Assembly (NCBI RefSeq): GCF_014647455.2
Contig: NZ_BMPF01000006.1
Span: 55,585 to 119,584 of the forward strand
Direction: 5' to 3'
Origin: Halarchaeum grantii
GTDB lineage: Archaea; Halobacteriota; Halobacteria; Halobacteriales; Halobacteriaceae
DNA length: 64,000 nucleotides
Positions 7,431 through 16,511 of this stretch are shown here, one piece after another. Made by a program: the position numbers and the translations under genes. Each line of letters begins with the position of its first letter. Position 1 is the first letter of the stretch. A model generated the notes under the pieces. It did not search any database. It saw only the letters and a list, made by a program, of their open reading frames with translations, and was not told where the DNA came from.

Positions 7431-8459
7431 ATGGAGAGTCGGAAGGTACAGCGTCTCGGTCCGTCGACGCTGGCCATGACACTACCGGCGGAGTGGGCGC
7501 GTGGGCAGAACGTCGAGAAGGGCGACGAGGTGACGGTCCGCGAGAGCGGGAAGGGGACGCTGACGGTGACGCCGGCGTCCGCGCGCGACGACGACAGCGA
7601 GGCGACGATTCACGCGGAGAACTTCGACGCCGCCGCCGTCGAGCGCGCCATCGTCGGCCAGTACGTCCTCGGGCGGCGCGTCATCCACGTCACCGACGAG
7701 AACACGCTCGACAGCGCGCACATCAACGCCGTCTACAAGGCCGAAACCCAACTCATGGGTCTCGGCGTCGTCGAGGAGACCCCCGAGCGAATCACCATCC
7801 GGTGTTCGGTGGACCCCGAGGATTTCACGCTCGACAACCTCCTCCGGCGCCTCGAGAACACCGGAAGCACGATGCGCGGCGAGGCCGTGAAGGCGCTCGC
7901 GCACGGAAACCCCGACCTCGCCCAGCGCGCGCTCAACCGCGAGCGGCAGGCGAACAAGATCTTCGTCCTCTGCCTGCGCCTCATCTTCACCGCCTACGAG
8001 AACCCGAACCTCGCGCGCGCCGTCGGCCTCGACGACGGCTTCCCCCTCATCGGCTACCGGAGCGTCGCGAAGAACCTCGAACTCACCGCCGACAACGCCG
8101 AGGACATCGCCGAAATCGTCCTCGAAGCCGACGGCCACACCCTCGACGTCGACTCCGCGACGATGCGCCGCATCCGCGAATTCACGGACCAAGTCAACGA
8201 ACTCACCGCGCTCGCCGTCGAAGCCGTCGTCGAGCGCGACTACGACAAGCACGTCCAGTGTCGCGAACTCTTCGCGGACATCGGCGACCTCGAGGCGGAG
8301 ATGCTGAACGACCTCACCGAGATGGAGAACACGCGCCTCCTGCGCATCCGCGACGTCCTCGTCAGCCTCCAGCAGACCGCGGAGTACGCGATGCGTAACG
8401 CGGAAATCGCCGCGAACCTCGCGCTCAACGAGCAGTCCGCACACACCACCATCGAGTAA
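7431..8459 (+). CDS. SpoVT-AbrB/PhoU domain phosphate-uptake regulator
   Basis: Protein of 342 aa. An N-terminal swapped-hairpin AbrB DNA-binding domain (VQRLGPSTLAMTLPAEWARG, residues 6-25, then KGDEVTVRE) is fused to helical PhoU domains (about 150-330), visible as long amphipathic helices. Bacterial PhoU controls phosphate ABC transport and signalling. Haloarchaeal AbrB-PhoU fusions are commonly annotated as phosphate-uptake regulators, probably acting directly on DNA. No pst genes are in this window. The ATG is 26-28 nt after ttaagg, fitting a leaderless mRNA. Confidence 0.88.
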   Translation: MESRKVQRLGPSTLAMTLPAEWARGQNVEKGDEVTVRESGKGTLTVTPASARDDDSEATIHAENFDAAAVERAIVGQYVLGRRVIHVTDENTLDSAHINAVYKAETQLMGLGVVEETPERITIRCSVDPEDFTLDNLLRRLENTGSTMRGEAVKALAHGNPDLAQRALNRERQANKIFVLCLRLIFTAYENPNLARAVGLDDGFPLIGYRSVAKNLELTADNAEDIAEIVLEADGHTLDVDSATMRRIREFTDQVNELTALAVEAVVERDYDKHVQCRELFADIGDLEAEMLNDLTEMENTRLLRIRDVLVSLQQTAEYAMRNAEIAANLALNEQSAHTTIE

Positions 8460-9641
8460 CTACACCGCCAGCAGGCCACCGTCGGCCGTCGTCGTGCTCC
8501 CGTTCTCGCTCGACGTGGTGGTCGTCGTGCGCTCGCTCGTGGGTGCGCTCGTCGTGGTCGAGCGGGCCGTCGTCTCGGTGGTGGGTTCGCCGTCCGTCGG
8601 CGACGATGACTCGCCGCTCGCCGTCGTTGGCGATCCCGTCGTCGTATCGTCCGCCGACCCGCCGTCGCTCGCCGTCCGGTTCGTCGCGTTCTTCGTCCCG
8701 AAGATGTCCGTCCGAATCGTCTCCTCGAACGTCAGCCCGCGCAGCGGGACGCGAACCGACTCACCGCCACCGAGCGAGAGCCGCGCGTAGAAGTCGATGC
8801 GGAGGTCGGTCGTCTGGTTCCGCTCGAGGTGCGTCACCCACCACTCGTCGAGTCGGTCGTTCTCGAGGACGGTGCTCGCGCGAACGGTGCGCGTCGCGCC
8901 GCCCGGGATGACGACCGCTTGCTCGCTCTCGCCCTCGCCGACGTCCACGCCGTTCATCGTGACGTCGTAGCCGATCGACCCGAACGTCACCGGCGTCGCC
9001 TTCGGGTTGTGGACGACGAACGCCGTTTCGAGCGGCGTCTCCGCCTCCGTCGTCGGCCCCCAGTGCGCGCGCGTCTCGCGGACGACGAGCACGGGGTCGG
9101 AGACGAGCGGGAGGCCGGCGTTTATCGGGCGGTTCTCGGTGGAGTTGAACTGGCCGCTGATGTTCGTCGAGACGGTGCGCGTCACCGGGACGACGTGCGC
9201 GCTCCGCCCGAGCGTCCCCGAGCGGACGTCCGCGGCCACCTGTACCGTCGTCTCTTCGCCGTTCCGGACGTGGCTCGCCCACCACGCCGGGATGCGTTCG
9301 TTCCGGAGGTAGCTCTCGAAGCGCAGCGTCGTGTTTCCCGTGCCGAGGCCGACGCCCGCCGTCCGCCCGTGCGCCATCGCGATGTCGTTCATCGACACGG
9401 TGTAGTTCACGCGCACGCCGCCGAAGCGGACGCCGACGGGGTTCGGGTTGTGCACCGTGACCGCCGTGTCGACCGTCGTCGTCGTCTCGTTCACGCCACC
9501 GAAGGCGTTCTCGGTCGCGACGACGGACGGGACGCCGAGCCAGCCGAGCGCGAATGCCCCGCCGGTCACGAGGGCGAGCGCGAGGACGACGGTGACGGCC
9601 GTCCGGAGCGTGCTCCCGAGCGCGAGTGCGCGAAGGTCCAT
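8460..9641 (-). CDS. LEA type 2 (WHy-domain) membrane-anchored protein
   Basis: Protein of 393 aa. One N-terminal membrane helix (residues 12-32) is followed by two copies of a LEA2/WHy-like beta domain, recognised by VDTAVTVHNPNPVGVRF with SMNDIAMAHG and by AFVVHNPKATPVTF with TMNGVDVGEG. A low-complexity Ser/Thr-rich tail follows (about residues 315-385). There are many N-glycosylation sequons, so the protein is probably exposed outside the cell. WHy domains are associated with desiccation and osmotic stress. The ATG at 9641 immediately precedes the membrane helix. Its stop codon follows the PhoU-like stop directly (convergent genes). Confidence 0.8.
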   Translation of the reverse strand: MDLRALALGSTLRTAVTVVLALALVTGGAFALGWLGVPSVVATENAFGGVNETTTTVDTAVTVHNPNPVGVRFGGVRVNYTVSMNDIAMAHGRTAGVGLGTGNTTLRFESYLRNERIPAWWASHVRNGEETTVQVAADVRSGTLGRSAHVVPVTRTVSTNISGQFNSTENRPINAGLPLVSDPVLVVRETRAHWGPTTEAETPLETAFVVHNPKATPVTFGSIGYDVTMNGVDVGEGESEQAVVIPGGATRTVRASTVLENDRLDEWWVTHLERNQTTDLRIDFYARLSLGGGESVRVPLRGLTFEETIRTDIFGTKNATNRTASDGGSADDTTTGSPTTASGESSSPTDGEPTTETTARSTTTSAPTSERTTTTTSSENGSTTTADGGLLAV

Positions 9642-9762
9642 GCGGAGAGTGGCGGCCGAGGACGGCGAAAGTCTTCCGACACTCACCTCATTCGCCACGC
9701 GGCGCGCGTCGGGGACGGCGCGGACCGCAGGCGATAAGGCACGGCCGCCGATAGGTCGTGGT

Positions 9763-9939
9763 ATGGCTGAATCCACCACGGACGAAGGGGTCGGCATCGG
9801 ACTGGCGTTCGGCGCCGTCGCGACGCTCGGCGCGCTCTACATGCTCGTCAGTCACGCGCAGATCGCGTCCTCGAACGGTTTCGCCGTCGCGATGATCGCG
9901 GGGATGCTCGCCGTCGCGGCGTTTCACGTCTTCGAGTGA
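9763..9939 (+). CDS. Small two-helix membrane protein (58 aa)
   Basis: The short protein MAESTTDEGVGIGLAFG... has two hydrophobic helices (residues 10-29 and 37-56). It is probably a conserved haloarchaeal DUF7525-like protein. The ATG at 9763 lies about 29 nt after a gcgataagg promoter-like element. No domain with known function is seen. Confidence 0.65.
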   Translation: MAESTTDEGVGIGLAFGAVATLGALYMLVSHAQIASSNGFAVAMIAGMLAVAAFHVFE

Positions 9940-9981
9940 CGAGCGGAAACCGTTAAGCACGACTCGCACCTATAGAGAGTT

Positions 9982-10206
9982 ATGACGGAGTACACCGAGG
10001 AAGAGCGCCGCATCCTCGAGTACCTCCACGAGAGCGTCGAGGCCGGCGAGCGCTACTTCCGCGCGAAGTCCATCGCCGGCCAGCTCGGCCTCACCGCGAA
10101 GCAGGTCGGCTCGCGCCTCCCGCGACTCGCCGAGAAGTCCGAGGACGTCGACATCGAGAAGTGGAGTCGCTCGAAGTCGACGACGTGGCGCGTCGAACCC
10201 GCCTGA
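9982..10206 (+). CDS. Small winged-helix-like protein (DUF7123-like)
   Basis: Protein of 74 aa, MTEYTEEERRILEYLHESVE..., with a helix-turn-helix-like middle (SIAGQLGLTAKQVGSRLPRL) and a short wing (KWSRSKSTTWRVE). The layout suggests a small DNA-binding regulator found across haloarchaea. A ccgttaag element about 27 nt upstream supports a leaderless start at 9982. GC-rich sequence plus six T residues at 10231-10236 follows. Confidence 0.7.
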   Translation: MTEYTEEERRILEYLHESVEAGERYFRAKSIAGQLGLTAKQVGSRLPRLAEKSEDVDIEKWSRSKSTTWRVEPA

Positions 10207-10221
10207 CGCGCGGGCGACGCG

Positions 10222-10236
10222 GACCGGCGGTTTTTT
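10222..10236 (+). terminator. T6 terminator tract
   Basis: GGACCGGCGG followed by TTTTTT, 16-30 nt after the small winged-helix gene. This T-rich tract after a GC-rich segment is typical of haloarchaeal transcript ends. Confidence 0.5.
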
Positions 10237-10260
10237 CCTCACCGCTCTCGACGTCCGCGT

Positions 10261-10674
10261 ATGACCGTTCGGGTCGAACGAACCTTCGAGTTGGACGCGT
10301 CCGCCGAGGACGTCTGGGAGTTCATCGCCGACCCGACGAAGCGGGCGTCGGCCATCAGCGTCGTCACCGGCTACGAGGTGCGCGGTGACGTCACCGTCTG
10401 GTTCGTCGAGCTTCCGGTTCTCCGGCGCACCATCGAGGTGGAGACGCGTGACGTCGAGCGCCGCGACGGCGAGTACGTGAAGTTCGTCGGGAAGTCGAAG
10501 GTGCTCACCGTCACCGGCGAGCACGAACTCACGGCCACCGACGGTGGCTGTACGCTCACGAACACCTTCGTCGTCGAGGGCAAGTTCCCGGGCGTCGAGG
10601 GCTTCTTCGAGCGGAAGTTCGACGACGAGCTCGACAACCTCGAACGCGAACTCGAGGAGCGCGGCCACAGATAG
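10261..10674 (+). CDS. SRPBCC (START-like) family protein
   Basis: Protein of 137 aa with the SRPBCC/polyketide-cyclase pattern: VRVERTFELDASAEDVWEFI at the N-terminus, alternating beta strands, and a long C-terminal helix (FFERKFDDELDNLERELEER). This fold binds hydrophobic ligands. No specific ligand can be named. The stop codon abuts the ATG of the nitrilase gene, so the two are probably one transcript. Confidence 0.8.
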   Translation: MTVRVERTFELDASAEDVWEFIADPTKRASAISVVTGYEVRGDVTVWFVELPVLRRTIEVETRDVERRDGEYVKFVGKSKVLTVTGEHELTATDGGCTLTNTFVVEGKFPGVEGFFERKFDDELDNLERELEERGHR

Positions 10675-11499
10675 ATGCGCCTCGCGCTCGCCCAGTTCGA
10701 GTCCGCGATGGGCGACGTGTCGGCGAACGAGCGCGCCGCCCGCGACGCCATCGCGGACGCGGCCGCCGCGGGCGCGGACTGCGTCGCCCTCCCCGAACTC
10801 TGGGACGTCGGCTACTTCGCCTTCGACGCCTATCCGGAGGCCGCCGAATCGCTCGACGGCGCGCGCCTCGCGCGCATCGCCGACCTCGCCGCGGCACACG
10901 ATGTCGCCGTCCTCGCGGGCAGCGTCGTCGAGGACCTCGCCGCGAGCGCGAGCGCCGGCTTCGAGACGCCCGCCGAATCGGGATACGCGAACACGAGCGT
11001 CCTCTTCGACGCGACGGGCGAGCGCCGCCTCGTCTACCGTAAACGCCACCTCTTCGGCTACGACTCCGCCGAGGCCGACCGTCTCGTTCCCGGCGAGCGC
11101 CTCGAAACCGCCGACCTCGGCGGGTTCACGGTCGCCGCGACGACGTGCTACGACCTCCGCTTCCCCGAGCTCTACCGCGCCCTCCTCGACCGGGGCGCGA
11201 CGCTCGTCCTCGTCCCCTCCGCGTGGCCGTATCCGCGCGTCGAGCACTGGCGCACGCTCGCTCGCGCCCGCGCCGTCGAGAACCAGTGGTACCTCGGCGC
11301 CGTCAACGGCGTCGGCACGCAGGACGGGACGACGCTCCTCGGGCGCTCGACGGTCTACGACCCGTGGGGGACGCCGGTCGCGACGAGCGACGACGAGTCG
11401 ACCGTCGTCTACGCGGACGTCGACCCGGAGCGCGTCTCCGAGGTCCGCGCGGAGTTCCCCGCGCTCGCGGATCGACGAGCCGGGCGCGACAGGGGGTGA
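10675..11499 (+). CDS. Carbon-nitrogen hydrolase (nitrilase superfamily)
   Basis: Protein of 274 aa with the complete Glu-Lys-Cys catalytic triad: LPELWDVGYF (Glu), VYRKRHLFGYD (Lys) and TTCYDLRFPELYRALL (Cys). The LARARAVENQWYLGAVNGVG and STVYDPWG motifs are conserved in omega-amidase/NIT-type enzymes. It probably hydrolyses a small amide such as a deaminated glutathione or alpha-keto acid amide, but the substrate is uncertain. It starts one base after the SRPBCC stop. Confidence 0.9.
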   Translation: MRLALAQFESAMGDVSANERAARDAIADAAAAGADCVALPELWDVGYFAFDAYPEAAESLDGARLARIADLAAAHDVAVLAGSVVEDLAASASAGFETPAESGYANTSVLFDATGERRLVYRKRHLFGYDSAEADRLVPGERLETADLGGFTVAATTCYDLRFPELYRALLDRGATLVLVPSAWPYPRVEHWRTLARARAVENQWYLGAVNGVGTQDGTTLLGRSTVYDPWGTPVATSDDESTVVYADVDPERVSEVRAEFPALADRRAGRDRG

Positions 11500-11539
11500 C
11501 GCGGCGTTCCCCCGTCGCACACTCGACGCGTGCATCGGT

Positions 11540-11715
11540 GAATACCTTTTTAAGTACGGAGACCGAACCTACGGGTGCCGACGCGAGACGCTTTTCTCGT
11601 CGCGTGTTGGCACAACAACGTCCGCACCTCGTCTCCACGCCGACCCCATCGTCGACCGGCCAGCCCGCACCGGTCGACCACCCCGGCCCCTCCGACCAGG
11701 AAGGGGCCACCCCCA
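11540..11715 (+). ncRNA. Candidate structured RNA with strong promoter
   Basis: A strong TATA-like element (cctttttaag, 11546-11553) is followed about 25 nt later by a hairpin at 11575-11613 (GTGCC...GGCAC closing ACGCGA/TCGCGT). Two perfect hairpins follow: GTCGACCGG/CCGGTCGAC (11651-11659/11670-11678) and GGCCCCT/AGGGGCC (11685-11691/11702-11708). Three consecutive stems in a convergent intergenic gap suggest an RNA product. A 75-codon GTG frame also starts at 11575 but is Pro/Arg/Ser-rich and unlike haloarchaeal proteins. The identity of the RNA is unknown. Transcription from the other strand is not excluded. Confidence 0.4.
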
Positions 11716-11752
11716 TCGCCTCCCGCCTTCACATGTCCGCACAGCGACGCGA

Positions 11753-12619
11753 CTACCGGAACGGGCTCGGCGGCCGGGAGAGCGTCTGGCGGAGCGAGTT
11801 GAACTCCGACTCGGTGAGTTCGAGGGTCGCGCGGATGCGCTCGAGTTCCTGCTTCGTCACGACCTGATCGGTGACGTCGTCGACGAAGACGGAGAGGCCC
11901 TCCGCGTCGGGGTAGGCGAAGAGCTGGAACCAGCGCTCGCGCGGCTCGTAATACCCCTCGACGGACGTCGGCTGCTGGGTGTCCCGCGCGCGCCGGAGTT
12001 CCGTCTCGAAGACGGAGTCGGCGAGCCCGGGGACGGCGTCGAAGACGCTCGCGTCGAGGAGCGCGTCGGCCTCGACGTCGAGAACCTCGCTCGCGCGCTC
12101 GTTCGCGTACGTGACGGCGTAGTCGGCGTCGAGGCCGAGGAAGCCGGCGTCGATGCGTTCGTACACTTCGAGTTCGCGCGCGGTCGCGTCCGCGACCGCC
12201 TGCTCGGCGCGGCGCTTGAGAACGAGCGTGATGATGCGGTTGCCGAGGACGGTGAAGCGCGACGCGCTCGCTTCCTTGCGGACGTAGTCGGTGACGCCGG
12301 CGCGGATGGCCTCGCTCGCGATCTCCTCGGTGCCCTGCCCGGTGAAGAAGATGACGGGGAGCGACTCGTCGAGAGCGCGGACGCGTTCGAGGAAGGCGAT
12401 GCCGTCCATCTCCGGCATCCGGTAGTCGAGGAGGACGCAATCGACGTCGTCGGCCTCGACGCGTTCGAGGGCGGCGCTCGCGCTCGTCTCGGAGGTGATG
12501 TGGAGCGACGGGAAGTCGCGCTCGATGGCGGCCTTCGTCAGTTCGAGGAAGTCCGCGTCGTCGTCCGCGTGCACGACGTGAATCGGCTCTCGGCCGTCCG
12601 CGTCGATGGCGTCGTCCAT
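11753..12619 (-). CDS. Response regulator with PAS domain
   Basis: Protein of 288 aa. The N-terminal receiver domain (residues about 10-125) has the phospho-acceptor Asp in VDCVLLDYRMPEMDG and the conserved FFTGQG and Lys (VRKEA). A PAS-like sensor domain follows (about 150-265; LGLDADYAVTYANERASEVL). No kinase or DNA-binding output domain is present, as is common in haloarchaea. The ATG at 12619 was chosen over the one at 12637 because a gtttatcgg TATA element (12643-12648) lies 26 nt upstream. The cognate histidine kinase is not in the window. Confidence 0.85.
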   Translation of the reverse strand: MDDAIDADGREPIHVVHADDDADFLELTKAAIERDFPSLHITSETSASAALERVEADDVDCVLLDYRMPEMDGIAFLERVRALDESLPVIFFTGQGTEEIASEAIRAGVTDYVRKEASASRFTVLGNRIITLVLKRRAEQAVADATARELEVYERIDAGFLGLDADYAVTYANERASEVLDVEADALLDASVFDAVPGLADSVFETELRRARDTQQPTSVEGYYEPRERWFQLFAYPDAEGLSVFVDDVTDQVVTKQELERIRATLELTESEFNSLRQTLSRPPSPFR

Positions 12620-12668
12620 GCGGACGCTTCTCTCCACCTGCCGATAAACACTGTGCCGGTTTCGGCGC

Positions 12669-13499
12669 TCAGACCGGTTCGCCCTCGCTCGCCGCGCCCT
12701 CGAGTTCGCCCCGGAGGGCGGCGGCGTCGAAGTCGTGGTCGGGGCGGATCGCGACGAAGTCGAGGAACTCGCGGGCGGCGAGCAACTCGTTCGTATCGAA
12801 GTGCTCGCGGGCCGCGCGCACCGCCGCGTCCGCGCCGACGAGCGGTTCGAGGACGGCGAGCGCGCACGCGAGGTCGTAGGCCTGTGCGGGGCGCTCGACG
12901 CCAGCCGCCTCCGCGTCGGCTTCGCGGACTTTCGTCGCGTCGATGAAGTAGAGTTCGTCGCGGTAGACGAGGACGTTCTCCGCGCGGAGGTCGCCGTGCG
13001 CGAGGCCGTTGTCGTGCATCGTCTTCAGCGCGCCGAAGAGCTCCGGGGAGCGCGCCTCGATTTCGGCGGGCGAGAGGTCGTCCAGCGTCTCGAACTCCGG
13101 GAGGTACTCCATGACGAGCACGCCGAGACCGTCGACTTCGAACGTCTCGATGGGGGCGGGGGCGTTCAGGCCGGCGTCGCGCATCCGCCGCGTCGCCTCG
13201 AGTTCGTGTGCGGCCATCTCGACGGGGCCGTCGAACGGCTCGAAGAACCCCTCGGAGCCCGCGGAGAAGACGCCGAGGTTCCGCATGCCCGTGAACAGCG
13301 AGTGGACGAAAGCGTTCTGCGCGGAGACGACCTTGCAGAACCAGCGCTCGTTCACCACCATCGGCGTGGAGAACCAGTTGTCCGCCTCCAAGAACTCGAC
13401 GTGGACCACGGGCTCGCCGTACCGGTCGGCGACTTCGCGGGCGACGGCTTCGAGAGCCGGCCACGGGACCGTCCCCCGGACGAACTGCCGGACGCTCAT
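12669..13499 (-). CDS. RIO/Bud32-like protein kinase
   Basis: Protein of 276 aa with atypical kinase features: an ATP-anchoring Lys in ERWFCKVVSA, hinge VMEYLPEFETLDDL, catalytic HGDLRAENVLV (His-Gly-Asp and Asn) and the metal-binding FIDATKV (Asp). This pattern resembles RIO1-family regulatory kinases. The typical RIO flexible loop is not obvious, so Bud32-like or phosphotransferase alternatives remain. An actatac element about 25 nt upstream supports a leaderless start at 13499. It is upstream of, and co-directional with, the response regulator gene. Confidence 0.75.
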   Translation of the reverse strand: MSVRQFVRGTVPWPALEAVAREVADRYGEPVVHVEFLEADNWFSTPMVVNERWFCKVVSAQNAFVHSLFTGMRNLGVFSAGSEGFFEPFDGPVEMAAHELEATRRMRDAGLNAPAPIETFEVDGLGVLVMEYLPEFETLDDLSPAEIEARSPELFGALKTMHDNGLAHGDLRAENVLVYRDELYFIDATKVREADAEAAGVERPAQAYDLACALAVLEPLVGADAAVRAAREHFDTNELLAAREFLDFVAIRPDHDFDAAALRGELEGAASEGEPV

Positions 13500-13608
13500 A
13501 CCCTCGGAAGGCGTGCGCGACGTATAGTTCCTTCCGCCCGCCCGGTCAGGTATCGAGGCGGTCAGGGGACTTTTCCGTCTCCCGGACGCTAGCCTGTCCC
13601 CGGACGCC

Positions 13609-13800
13609 ATGTCTGCACAGACGTCGGAGCCCGGCGCGGACGACGAGTGGGGGTCGAGCGCGATCGGGGACGCGTTCGAGACGCTCGACGACGAACTCGC
13701 GAGCGCCCAGCGCGAGGCGTCCGGCGCGCGCGAGATCGCGCTCTCGCGGTCGCGCGACCTGCTCGAGAAGGTCGAGCGCACCCTCAAGAAGACCGCGTAG
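13609..13800 (+). CDS. Small acidic/helical protein (63 aa)
   Basis: MSAQTSEPGADDEWG leads into a long predicted helix (about residues 18-60: DAFETLDDELASAQREASGA and onwards) ending in a basic tail. It is a plausible small haloarchaeal protein on codon usage and compact placement. No homologous family is recognised. A T-rich ccgttttctt (13821-13830) follows as a possible terminator. Confidence 0.5.
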   Translation: MSAQTSEPGADDEWGSSAIGDAFETLDDELASAQREASGAREIALSRSRDLLEKVERTLKKTA

Positions 13801-13975
13801 CACGCGTACGCGGTCGGCCACCGTTTTCTTCACACCGCCGCGCCCACAGGCACGCGTCTCCCGGGGCGAGCGCGCCGGAGCGTGCTCCGATTCGGGCCGG
13901 GGCGGGACACGAAATGGGGTCCGGGCGCGATACGCCCGAAATGGGCCGGGGGGACCGTCGGTTTCCCGCCGGCGT

Positions 13976-15235
13976 TCAGGGCCAGTTCCCGTTGCCGGTG
14001 TAGGCGTCGACGACGCGCCGGATGCCGACGACGTAGGCGGCGACGCGGAAGCTGGGGAGGTCGAGGCTCTCTTTGGCGTCGACGAGGTCGTCGAAGGCGT
14101 CGACGATGACGGTCTCGAGTTCGTCGTTGACGCGCTCCTCGCTCCAGGAGAAGCGCTGGCGGTTCTGTACCCACTCGAAGTAGCTGACGGTGACGCCGCC
14201 GGCGTTCGCGAGGATGTCGGGAACGACGGTGACGTCGCGCTCTTGGAGGACGTCGTCGGCGTCGGGGGTGAGCGGGCCGTTGGCGGCCTCGACGATGGCG
14301 TCGGCGCGGACGTCGGTGGCGAGGTCGCCGTCGATGGCGTTCTCGAGGGCGGCGGGAACGAGGAGGTCGACGTCGAGGGTGAGGAGGTCCTCGTTGGTGA
14401 TGGCGTCGGCGCCCTCGTAGTCGGAGACGGTGCCGGTCTCGGTCTTGAACTCCTTGACGGCGCGCGGGTCGAGGCCGTCCGCGTCGTGGATGCCGCCGGA
14501 GGAGTCGGAGACGGCGACGACGGTCGCGCCGAGGTCGGCGAGGAGGCGGGCGGCGATGCTGCCGGCGTTCCCGTAGCCCTGGACGGCGACGGTGGCGTCC
14601 TCGATGTCCTTTCCGAGGTAGTCGAAGACCTCACGGGCGGCGAGCATGACGGAGCGCCCGGTCGCCTCGACGCGGCCCTCGCTCCCGCCGTTCTCGATGG
14701 ACTTCCCGGTGATGACGCCGGGCGCGGTGGTGTTCTCGAGTGTCTCGTAGGTGCTCTTGATCCAGTTCATCTCCCGCTGACCGGTGTTGACGTCGGGCGC
14801 GGGGATGTCCCGGTCCTCGCCGATGAGGGGGCGGAGTTCCGTTGCGAACGAGCGCGTGAGTCGCTCGAGCTCGTCGGCGCTGTACTCGCTCGGGTCGACG
14901 ACGATGCCGCCTTTGCCGCCGCCGTAGGGGATGTCGACGACGGCGCACTTGTAGACCATCCACCCGGAGAGCGCCTTCACTTCGTCCCGGGTGACGCCCG
15001 GGTGATAGCGGATGCCGCCCTTGTAGGGCCCGCGGTCGCCGTTGAACTGCGAGCGGTAGGCGGTGAACGTTTCGAGGCCGCCGTCGTCCATGTCGACGGT
15101 GAGGTTCGTCTCGAGGACGCGCTCGGGGTTCTTGAGCCGCGTGAGGACGTCCGTGTTCACGCTGGAGGGCAGGTAGGAGGCTGCGTCGTCGATCTGCTCT
15201 TGGAGGTTCTCGAAGGGGTTCTCGTCGCTACTCAT
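13976..15235 (-). CDS. Glu/Leu/Phe/Val (glutamate) dehydrogenase
   Basis: Protein of 419 aa with the dehydrogenase signature [16 protein letters not shown] (catalytic Lys), the substrate-binding [12 protein letters not shown] and a Rossmann coenzyme domain ([20 protein letters not shown]). C-terminal [20 protein letters not shown] is diagnostic of hexameric glutamate dehydrogenases. It interconverts glutamate and 2-oxoglutarate plus ammonium. The ATG at 15235 lies 26 nt after ctttatcgg. Downstream, at 13922-13938, is a small hairpin (CGGGCG/CGCCCG). Confidence 0.93.
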   Translation of the reverse strand: MSSDENPFENLQEQIDDAASYLPSSVNTDVLTRLKNPERVLETNLTVDMDDGGLETFTAYRSQFNGDRGPYKGGIRYHPGVTRDEVKALSGWMVYKCAVVDIPYGGGKGGIVVDPSEYSADELERLTRSFATELRPLIGEDRDIPAPDVNTGQREMNWIKSTYETLENTTAPGVITGKSIENGGSEGRVEATGRSVMLAAREVFDYLGKDIEDATVAVQGYGNAGSIAARLLADLGATVVAVSDSSGGIHDADGLDPRAVKEFKTETGTVSDYEGADAITNEDLLTLDVDLLVPAALENAIDGDLATDVRADAIVEAANGPLTPDADDVLQERDVTVVPDILANAGGVTVSYFEWVQNRQRFSWSEERVNDELETVIVDAFDDLVDAKESLDLPSFRVAAYVVGIRRVVDAYTGNGNWP

Positions 15236-15429
15236 ACGGTGACGGTGCATCCGGGGCGCCGATAAAGCTACGGTCGGACATGGTCGGGATGCACGTCACG
15301 CGTCGGCGCCGGCGCGCGGTGGCGGCGGGGCGAACGGGACGGCGACGCGGCTATCGGGTGGACTCGTCGGCGAGAAGCGGGGACGTCCGGGTGGTCGCGC
15401 GCCCGATGCGGCGTTCGGCGGAGGTGGGG

Positions 15430-16278
15430 TCAGGCGAGCGCGCGCTCGGCCTGCTGGATGAGTTCGTCGTTCCCGAGGAAGACGGGGGTGCGCGCGTGGA
15501 GGTCGCCGGGTTCGATTTCGAGGACGGAGTGGCTGCCGTCGGTGGACGCGCCGCCCGCGCACTCGACGATGTAGGCCATCGGTGCGGCCTCGAACTGCGC
15601 GCGGAGTTTGCCCTCGGGGCGTTCACGGAGGCCGGGGTAGGCGAAGACGCCGCCGTAGGTGAGCACTTGGTTGACGTCCGCGACCATCGCGCCGCCGTAG
15701 CGCAACTTGAGGTCGTCCTCGACGTCGTCGGCGTAGTCGGCGAACGACTCGGGCCACTCGGGGGTGCGGCCGCCGAAGCCGTAGACGGTCGGGTCGCTCG
15801 GGAGGTCGACGCACTCGGGGTTCTCGCGGCCGGCCTCGGTGACGGCGTAGCGCGTGACGTCGCCGTCGCGCGCGACGACCATCGTGGTGAGCGGGCCGTA
15901 GAGGACGTACGCGGCGGCGACGAGGTCGGTACCGGGGGCGGGGAGGGGCGCGTCGTAGACGCCGACGATGGTGCCGGTGGGGTTGTTCGCGGTGAGGTTC
16001 GAGGAGCCATCAAGCGGGTCGACGGACACCGAGAGCGGGCCGTCGCCGACGTCCTGCACGGTCTCGGCTTCCTCGCTCGCGTACTCGCCGACGGCGTCGA
16101 GACCGCCGAGGAAGTTCTGGAGGACGTCGTCGGCGTGCAGGTCGGCGTGAAGCTGCTGGTCGCCCGAGGCGTTCTGGCCGTCGGTCTTCTCGCGACGACC
16201 CGCGAAGCCCGCGCGGACTTCGAGGGCGGCCGCGGCGAGCGCGTCGAGCACGTCGTCAGCGTCGGACGTCGCCATCAT
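15430..16278 (-). CDS. fbp: Class 1 fructose-1,6-bisphosphatase
   Basis: Protein of 282 aa with the metal-binding VDPLDGSSNL motif, LRYGGAMVADVNQVLTYGG and the C-terminal ILEIEPGDLHARTPVFLGN segment of class I FBPases. It removes the C1 phosphate from fructose-1,6-bisphosphate in gluconeogenesis. The ATG at 16278 is preferred because ggttaagg (about 16303-16309) is 26 nt upstream. The 195-base gap to the glutamate dehydrogenase start (15236-15429) contains only that gene's promoter. Confidence 0.93.
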   Translation of the reverse strand: MMATSDADDVLDALAAAALEVRAGFAGRREKTDGQNASGDQQLHADLHADDVLQNFLGGLDAVGEYASEEAETVQDVGDGPLSVSVDPLDGSSNLTANNPTGTIVGVYDAPLPAPGTDLVAAAYVLYGPLTTMVVARDGDVTRYAVTEAGRENPECVDLPSDPTVYGFGGRTPEWPESFADYADDVEDDLKLRYGGAMVADVNQVLTYGGVFAYPGLRERPEGKLRAQFEAAPMAYIVECAGGASTDGSHSVLEIEPGDLHARTPVFLGNDELIQQAERALA

Positions 16279-16511
16279 CACGTACTGCTCGCTCGCCGAC
16301 CTTAACCCTTTTCGAAATTCCACCGATTTCCGGGTTTACAGCCCCTCTAACCGAAGAATACAGAACTACAGTTCGAGTTAATCGTCGATGGGGTCGCGGC
16401 CGCCGGTGCGGTCCTCTATCGGCGCCGCGACACCACCGACGTGGTAACCGACGACGGCGCCGTCTCCTACGACGTCGACCGCCCTCCTACTTCGAGCCCG
16501 AGCGGTAGGGT

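Noticed and set aside
10544..12946. 800-codon open frame on the plus strand
   Set aside because: It runs over the SRPBCC, nitrilase, response regulator and kinase genes in other frames, and its Arg/Ser/Pro-rich composition is that of a high-GC shadow frame.
16279..16511. Peptide-like frames on both strands in the gap between fbp and the copper ATPase
   Set aside because: Both look superficially protein-like, but neither has a usable start codon within the gap or a recognisable family. Treated as non-coding.
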